From JAVBNU01 sp031551265 (GTDB lineage Bacteria; Cyanobacteriota; Vampirovibrionia; Gastranaerophilales; Gastranaerophilaceae), in contig JAVBNU010000005.1 of the NCBI GenBank assembly GCA_031551265.1, positions 1 through 64,000 on the forward strand: a DNA stretch of 64,000 nt. Direction: 5' to 3'. Position 1 is the stretch's first letter, and every line of letters begins with the position of its first letter. Positions 59,224 to 64,000 of the stretch are shown here, one piece after another. Under the pieces are notes generated by a model. That model had not been told where the DNA came from. It worked only from the letters and a program-made list of their open reading frames with translations, and ran no database searches. A program made the position numbers and the translations under genes.

Positions 59224-60234
59224 ATGGAAAAAGGAATGACTCTTTTAGAACAAGAAAAGCTAATTTACCCGACTCACGACATTAAGTTGTTCACAGGACG
59301 GGCGAATCAAGAGTTGACAGAAGAAATTGCTGATTACCTCGGTACATCTGTTGCCCCAATGGATATAAAAAACTTTGCTGATGGTGAAATATACGTACAA
59401 ATTAAGGAAAGCGTCCGCGGCGACGATGTTTTCATCGTTCAGCCTGTATGCAACCCGGTTAATGAAAATTTGATGGAGTTGTTAATCATTATCGACGCGT
59501 TCAAACGTGCTTCTGCAAAATCTATAACTGCTGTAATTCCTTATTACGGCTATGCAAGACAAGACAGAAAAACTTCCGGCCGTGAAGCTATTACGGCTAA
59601 ATTGGTCGCTGATTTATTAACAACCTCCGGCGCAAACAGAGTTCTTGCAATGGATTTACACACAGGTCAGATTCAAGGCTTCTTCAATATCCTTGTTGAC
59701 CACATTTTTGCGACTCCTGTTATTGTAGACTACATTAAAAGTTTAAAAATTGACCCTGACAAACTTGTAGCCGTAAGCCCTGATACAGGCGGCGTTGCGA
59801 GAACAAGATATTTTGCAAAAGAGCTTGAGTGCCCACTTGCAATCATTGATAAAAGACGCGACAGACACAACGAAGCTATTGCAGACCACGTAATCGGTGA
59901 AGTTAAAAACAAAGTATGCGTGATTTTTGACGACATGATTGACACTGCAGGCACAATCTGTGAAGCAGCTAAATTATTATTAAAGGAAGGCGCAGATGAT
60001 GTATATGTTTGCGCTGCACACGGTATTTTCTCCGGCCCGGCTCTTCAACGTCTTGAAGATGCGCCGATTAAAGAAGTAATCGTCACAAATACTATCCCGA
60101 CTGACAAAAATTATTTGCCTAAAAAAATCAAAGCGCTAAGTGTTGCGCCACTTTTGGGTGAAGCTATTTCGAGAATTCACAGTGACGAGTCAGTCAGCTC
60201 GTTATTCGGGTTTGAAAAAACTTATAAACAATAA
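59224..60234 (+). CDS. prs: Ribose-phosphate pyrophosphokinase
   Basis: 336 residues. SD AGGAG. IKLFTGRANQELTEEIADYLG, YYGYARQDRKTSGREAITAKLVADLL, MDLHTGQIQGFFN, PRPP-binding VCVIFDDMIDTAGTICEAA. It makes PRPP for nucleotide, His, Trp and NAD synthesis. glmU-prs order as in many bacteria. Confidence 0.97.
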   Translation: MEKGMTLLEQEKLIYPTHDIKLFTGRANQELTEEIADYLGTSVAPMDIKNFADGEIYVQIKESVRGDDVFIVQPVCNPVNENLMELLIIIDAFKRASAKSITAVIPYYGYARQDRKTSGREAITAKLVADLLTTSGANRVLAMDLHTGQIQGFFNILVDHIFATPVIVDYIKSLKIDPDKLVAVSPDTGGVARTRYFAKELECPLAIIDKRRDRHNEAIADHVIGEVKNKVCVIFDDMIDTAGTICEAAKLLLKEGADDVYVCAAHGIFSGPALQRLEDAPIKEVIVTNTIPTDKNYLPKKIKALSVAPLLGEAISRIHSDESVSSLFGFEKTYKQ

Positions 60235-60310
60235 ACTAGCCAACTGTCAGTTTGATTATACTTACATTTCAAATAAAATACAAAAAACAAAATTAATCCG
60301 AAGAGGTACT

Positions 60311-61024
60311 ATGCAAGGCAGACTATTAATCGTAGATGATGATACAGAAATAAGAGAACTACTTGAGTTTGATTTATCTCATAGCGGCTATGCAGTAGAC
60401 AGTGCTTCTGACGGGCTTGAGGGCTTGAATAAAGCGTTGAACAACACTTATGATCTGGTGTTGGTTGATGTGATGATGCCAAAAATGAATGGCTATGAGG
60501 TTTGTGAGGGCATCCGCAAATCAAAACCTACGCTGCCTGTGCTTATGCTGACTGCAAAGGGTACCATTGATGATAAGACTCAGGGCTTTGAGTGCGGTGC
60601 TGATGATTATTTGGTCAAGCCGTTTGATATTCAGGAAGTTCTACTGAGGGTTCGTGCGCTTTTGCGTAGAAATAAATCTGAGAATGTTGAGGAAGCTTCA
60701 TTTAAAAATGAAATCTTGAAAATGGGTGATATAGAAATTTTCCCGGATTCTTTAGAGACGCAAATCCAGAATAAGCGTGTTAAGCTTACTCCTATTGAAT
60801 TTGAGATTCTTTATTGCCTTTTGCAGCATTTTAATAACGCAGTTAACCTCGCAACTTTATTGAACGAAGTCTGGGGCTACGACTCCGATGAAGATGTGCG
60901 AATGTTGCGTGTTCACGTCGGTGGTTTGCGACAAAAGATTGAGTCTGATACTAAGAATCCAAAATATTTGCATACAGTAACGAATGTTGGTTATAAACTA
61001 ACTCCACTAGGGTTGGCAGAATGA
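60311..61024 (+). CDS. OmpR-family response regulator
   Basis: 237 residues from ATG 60311 (SD AAGAGG). Receiver domain with Asp in DLVLVDVMMPKMNG and Lys in YLVKPFD; winged-helix C-terminal DNA-binding domain (VKLTPIEFEILYCLLQHFNNAV, VRMLRVHVGGLRQKI). Overlaps the following histidine kinase by 4 bases (ATGA). The upstream in-frame extension crosses prs and is rejected. Resembles the essential YycF/RpaB-type pairs, but that is inference. Confidence 0.95.
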   Translation: MQGRLLIVDDDTEIRELLEFDLSHSGYAVDSASDGLEGLNKALNNTYDLVLVDVMMPKMNGYEVCEGIRKSKPTLPVLMLTAKGTIDDKTQGFECGADDYLVKPFDIQEVLLRVRALLRRNKSENVEEASFKNEILKMGDIEIFPDSLETQIQNKRVKLTPIEFEILYCLLQHFNNAVNLATLLNEVWGYDSDEDVRMLRVHVGGLRQKIESDTKNPKYLHTVTNVGYKLTPLGLAE

Positions 61025-62724
61025 GATTACCTAAAATTAAACGACTAAAAATTGTTGAGCAGATAACGATTGTTTTACTCTTGTCTGTAATTATTCCGAT
61101 GGTTATCAGCTGGCTAATAATCAACAATATTAACCAACAAGCTGTCAGACGCGAGCTTAAAAATTCAGCTATTATTACGGCCAATGCCATCAAAAGCAGC
61201 ATGGAAGCGCTTTCTAAATCAAATGCCAGAAAACTTGAAGAAATAAGCCTGGCAATGAAATACATGCCACGAAAAAGCAGTCAGTATATCTATTTGAACG
61301 ATATTTTGACTAGTAACCCGAATTATAAACATTTTGAGATAATTAATCCCTCTGATGAAGAGTATGCAAGCCTATCGTCAGATACAGTGTTGTACGATGT
61401 AAAAACGCGCTTTATGACAATTACTGAAAAAATGACGGATAATTCGTATTTGCAGGCTGTTGTCGACATAACTGATTTTGAAAATGATTTGTTCAGCATT
61501 TTGAAAGAAGATAACAGACAGGTATACATAATTAACCCGAACAATGAAGTTATATTATCACATAACTACAACGAAAAAGATTTGACAGATACACTAAAAA
61601 TGATGCCAAAAGAGATTGTTTCAGGCGAGCCGATTGTTTTCGGCGACGAAAAAAACCAACCTCTGGTATACTACAAACTAAGCAAGCCCGATATTATGAT
61701 TATCGTTGATACAACCGAAGAAATCATGAATACAACGATAATAAAATACCGAAACAGAATCATACTGGCATTTTTGATAACAGCTTTTACGATAATTTTG
61801 GTGGTCGGACTTTACACGTCATATCTCTATGTCAACATTCGCCAGCTGATGAAAGGTATCATCGCGCTCTCAAAAGGCAGCTATAAACGTAAAATCAGGC
61901 TGTTAACCAATTTATTCACTCCGTATGAAGTCGTGTTTTTGGCAACCGAATTTAACAAAATGGTCGGAGAAATCTATAAATCATACAAACAATTAAAACA
62001 AAAAAACCATGAACTGAAAGTATTGGATGAGTTTCGCTCAAACTTAATAGATACAGTAAGTCACGAATTCCGTACCCCGCTAACAAGCATAAAAGGCTAT
62101 ACATCAAGGCTTTTGAGAACTGATATCGAAATTGATGAAGAGACAAAAGTGAATTCGCTCAAAGTCATAAAAAGACAGTCAGAACGCTTGAGTACGATGG
62201 TTGATGATTTGCTTGTTATTCCTGACATTGAAGGCGCTAATTTGAAAATCGAAAAAGATGAAGTCGATTTGCATGATGTGATTGAAACTTCTTCGCTTTC
62301 TGTCTCGAAATATGCTGAAAACACTTATAGGATTAATATTTTACCCAATGTGCCAACAGTTTTTGCTGATAAAGACAGACTCGAGCAAATTATGATTAAT
62401 ATTTTTGAAAACGCCTCTAAATATTCCTACCCCGACACCCCAATCCGCGTAGACATAATGACAGAGGGTCTGTTTGTGAATATTATTGTAACTAATCAGG
62501 CTGACTATATTCCCAAAGAAATGTTAGGCAAATTATTCGATAAATTTACACGAGTTGACGATAAAACAACACGCACCACAAGAGGCACAGGCCTTGGTTT
62601 GTACATTGTAAAGGGGCTTGCCGAAAGTATGGACGGCTCCGTCAAAATCCAGTCTACAAAAGATAATCAGTTTGTCGTCACAATCAGTATACCGGCTTTC
62701 CGCCGCGCCCCCGTAAGTGTTTAA
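61021..62724 (+). CDS. Membrane sensor histidine kinase
   Basis: 567 residues. Transmembrane helices at about 13-36 and 240-265, with a roughly 200-residue extracytoplasmic sensor between. HAMP follows (about 270-320), then HisKA with DTVSHEFRTPLTSIKGYTSRLL and HATPase with NIFENASKYS, DKFTRVDDKTTRTTRGTGLGLYIV. The cognate regulator lies directly upstream and overlaps by 4 bases. Signal unknown. Confidence 0.95.
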   Translation: MRLPKIKRLKIVEQITIVLLLSVIIPMVISWLIINNINQQAVRRELKNSAIITANAIKSSMEALSKSNARKLEEISLAMKYMPRKSSQYIYLNDILTSNPNYKHFEIINPSDEEYASLSSDTVLYDVKTRFMTITEKMTDNSYLQAVVDITDFENDLFSILKEDNRQVYIINPNNEVILSHNYNEKDLTDTLKMMPKEIVSGEPIVFGDEKNQPLVYYKLSKPDIMIIVDTTEEIMNTTIIKYRNRIILAFLITAFTIILVVGLYTSYLYVNIRQLMKGIIALSKGSYKRKIRLLTNLFTPYEVVFLATEFNKMVGEIYKSYKQLKQKNHELKVLDEFRSNLIDTVSHEFRTPLTSIKGYTSRLLRTDIEIDEETKVNSLKVIKRQSERLSTMVDDLLVIPDIEGANLKIEKDEVDLHDVIETSSLSVSKYAENTYRINILPNVPTVFADKDRLEQIMINIFENASKYSYPDTPIRVDIMTEGLFVNIIVTNQADYIPKEMLGKLFDKFTRVDDKTTRTTRGTGLGLYIVKGLAESMDGSVKIQSTKDNQFVVTISIPAFRRAPVSV

Positions 62725-62748
62725 AAACCTTTTGATAATGGTTTAGCG

Positions 62749-62777
62749 CAAAAAAAACAGCTATTTTTCGTAGCTGT
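62749..62777 (-). terminator. Intrinsic terminator, minus strand (RHH gene)
   Basis: ACAGCTA/TAGCTGT stem with eight A on the plus strand, so a T-run on the minus strand. Confidence 0.8.
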
Positions 62778-62813
62778 CATTCATCTCTCTCTCTTTTTCC
62801 CCGTGCCTAATTT

Positions 62814-63002
62814 TTAGTCCAGTAGTGCCTCTAATATAGTTGCATTTTTGTTTGCCAATGTGTTTTCACGTACTTTGTTTCTGTGAATGTAAGTACGCAA
62901 GGCTTCACGGATTAATTCACTTCTTGAGCGATTTTCCTTATCCGCTACATTGTCTATCTCGTCTAAAAATTTCTCGGGCATTGAAATCAGTACTCGTGCC
63001 AT
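62814..63002 (-). CDS. CopG-type ribbon-helix-helix protein
   Basis: 62 residues. Strong SD AGAAGGAG. MARVLISMPEKFLDEIDNVADKENRSRSELIREALRTYIHR is the RHH fold: first strand binds DNA as a dimer. Similar to CopG/ParD-like antitoxins, but no toxin gene is adjacent. Likely a transcription regulator. Confidence 0.9.
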   Translation of the reverse strand: MARVLISMPEKFLDEIDNVADKENRSRSELIREALRTYIHRNKVRENTLANKNATILEALLD

Positions 63003-63184
63003 GTTGTTCTCCTTCTAATATGTTATTTATTCTCGTCTAATTTTATACTTTATATATCTCTCATATATATAATAAAAATTTCGGACTAAAAAAAGTGCCC
63101 TTTTTATATAAAAAGTATTTATTTGTTTACAAAAGTTAACACGCAGAATTTGTCGGATTCATGGAGCAAACGCAACACCAAAGT

Positions 63185-63300
63185 AGCTATCACTCCGTGA
63201 CACAAGGCATTAAATTATACTTATATCGTGAATAAGCGGAGTATCATGCTATGATATGCCACTAACGTTCGTATCAAGAATTCCCGGATGTTCAATGTCG
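63185..63300. repeat. Dispersed palindromic element (copy 3)
   Basis: Shares the core ATCGTGAAT..CGG.GT.TCATGCTATGA.AT.CC with the element at 32043-32175; inverted arms ACTCCG and CGGAGT. Confidence 0.55.
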
Positions 63301-63319
63301 TGGCATGACGCAAAGCAGA

Positions 63320-63372
63320 GTAGGGTGCGTTCCACGCACCAAAAATATAAAGGTGCGTAGAACGCACCTTAC
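63320..63372. repeat. BIME: inverted pair of GTAG REPs
   Basis: GTAGGGTGCGTTCCACGCACC and inverted GGTGCGTAGAACGCACCTTAC with an 11-base linker. The 63003-63184 gap otherwise holds only AT-rich sequence. Confidence 0.8.
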
Positions 63373-63377
63373 AATCT

Positions 63378-63857
63378 TCATTTTTCTTTTTTTATTTTTG
63401 TATGAGAGTGCACTCCTGCAACACATGCACCGAAAAGGCCAGCAAAAAGAATTAGAGGCTCCCAGCTTGATTCTTCTGATGCAACATCGCCTGCACCCTT
63501 AATCGTATCCGCGAAAAATTTGTCTATTTCTGCATCTGATATTTCAATTTTGCCTGCTTCTTTCCAGTCTATATTTGACATATCAAGATCGGGATGCAAT
63601 TCTTCATATTTTTTCGCTTTCAATTGCTGCCTAATTTTATCTATAAAAGCGTCACTTGCCAAACGTCTGCCCGTATATGGGTGTTCGGGTAAATGCGCAA
63701 AAGACCCGACATTTTCACTATGAGACAGCATTGTTTTTTCGGCTATGTTTGTTGCTACTTCGCTAACGACATGCGAGCCCTTTTTCATTACGCCATCGAG
63801 GCGAATCGCGCCATAGGATACATTACTTGGTTGTGCAGAAATTACATTAATTTTCAT
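63378..63857 (-). CDS. Hypothetical protein with N-terminal NVSYGA motif and C-terminal membrane segment
   Basis: 159 residues from ATG 63857 (SD AAGGA). Residues 12-17 NVSYGA carry the shared motif with Tyr in place of Phe. The body (about 20-120) is charged, with PEHPYTGRRLASDAFIDKIRQQL. A hydrophobic helix at about 130-150 (WEPLILFAGLFGACVAGV) could anchor it. No Sec signal. Upstream 63858-64000 is AT-rich with no further gene seen. Confidence 0.7.
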   Translation of the reverse strand: MKINVISAQPSNVSYGAIRLDGVMKKGSHVVSEVATNIAEKTMLSHSENVGSFAHLPEHPYTGRRLASDAFIDKIRQQLKAKKYEELHPDLDMSNIDWKEAGKIEISDAEIDKFFADTIKGAGDVASEESSWEPLILFAGLFGACVAGVHSHTKIKKEK

Positions 63858-64000
63858 CGGTACATCCTTTATTTATACGCGATAACTTGTCTTTTTAAGT
63901 ATTATAATCTCACTGAAAAAATTTTGTTGCCATTTTACTTAAAAATTTACATTATTTCACATATAATTTTTAAGTAAAGGTGCCGAAACACTACTACCTG

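Noticed and set aside
60140..60310. N-terminal extension of the response regulator
   Set aside because: It overlaps the prs coding end out of frame; ATG 60311 has an SD and starts the receiver domain.
63693..63977. Plus-strand ORF at the right end
   Set aside because: It is antisense to the N-terminal part of the NVSYGA protein gene and runs on into its upstream AT-rich region; no SD.

Overview
The window is AT-rich bacterial chromosome with short intergenic gaps and genes on both strands. It most resembles a non-photosynthetic relative of Cyanobacteria (Melainabacteria/Vampirovibrionia, Gastranaerophilales-like). This placement is inferred from family knowledge, not a search. Supporting signs are a Ycf23/DUF561 TIM-barrel protein, ThiE with a cyanobacterial-type N-terminal domain, a short ribosomal protein S1, signs of anaerobic life (rubrerythrin, an acyl-CoA dehydratase activase-like protein) and many small proteins with an N-terminal N-[IV]-x-[FY]-G motif. 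No rRNA, tRNA, CRISPR or transposase gene was found.

Layout. 1-8.8 kb: motif protein, degenerate REC-GGDEF-REC regulator with a histidine kinase, a toxin-antitoxin (TA) pair, murA, a lipoprotein and a membrane protein. 8.9-16.8 kb: rubrerythrin, DUF374 acyltransferase, envelope proteins, NagZ-like hydrolase, citramalate synthase and TPR proteins. 16.9-26.7 kb: HAD phosphatase, O-methyltransferase, beta-propeller protein, grpE-dnaJ, a large motif protein, nadA and bioB. 26.7-33.5 kb is the accessory core: higBA, then a cobalamin riboswitch with an intrinsic terminator that leads into a run of unrecognised genes. The run holds a Cys/His-motif coiled-coil protein, a multi-pass membrane protein, a small protein and three tandem paralogues carrying the N-terminal motif; an outer-membrane barrel gene and a remnant of its 3' end follow.

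33.5-50 kb: aldolase, recF, zinc-ribbon protein, an activase-like pair, a candidate small RNA, rsmD, ctpA, mnmA, ycf23-like gene, TPR protein, HEALH protein, degenerate HD-GYP protein, pseudo-hydrolase and Fe-S protein. 50-64 kb: a second candidate small RNA, rpsA, trkA-trkH, a third TA pair, ECF sigma/anti-sigma, thiE, glmU-prs, a response regulator/histidine kinase pair, a ribbon-helix-helix protein and a last motif protein.

Three themes run through the window. First, GTAG-headed REP palindromes, often as inverted pairs (BIMEs), fill intergenic gaps and sometimes enter coding sequence. Second, at least nine genes have a -10-like hexamer exactly 6 nt before the ATG and no clear Shine-Dalgarno (SD), which predicts leaderless mRNAs. 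Third, several signalling or hydrolase folds have lost catalytic residues. The B12-switched operon of unknown proteins with the N-terminal motif is the best candidate for an undescribed system.
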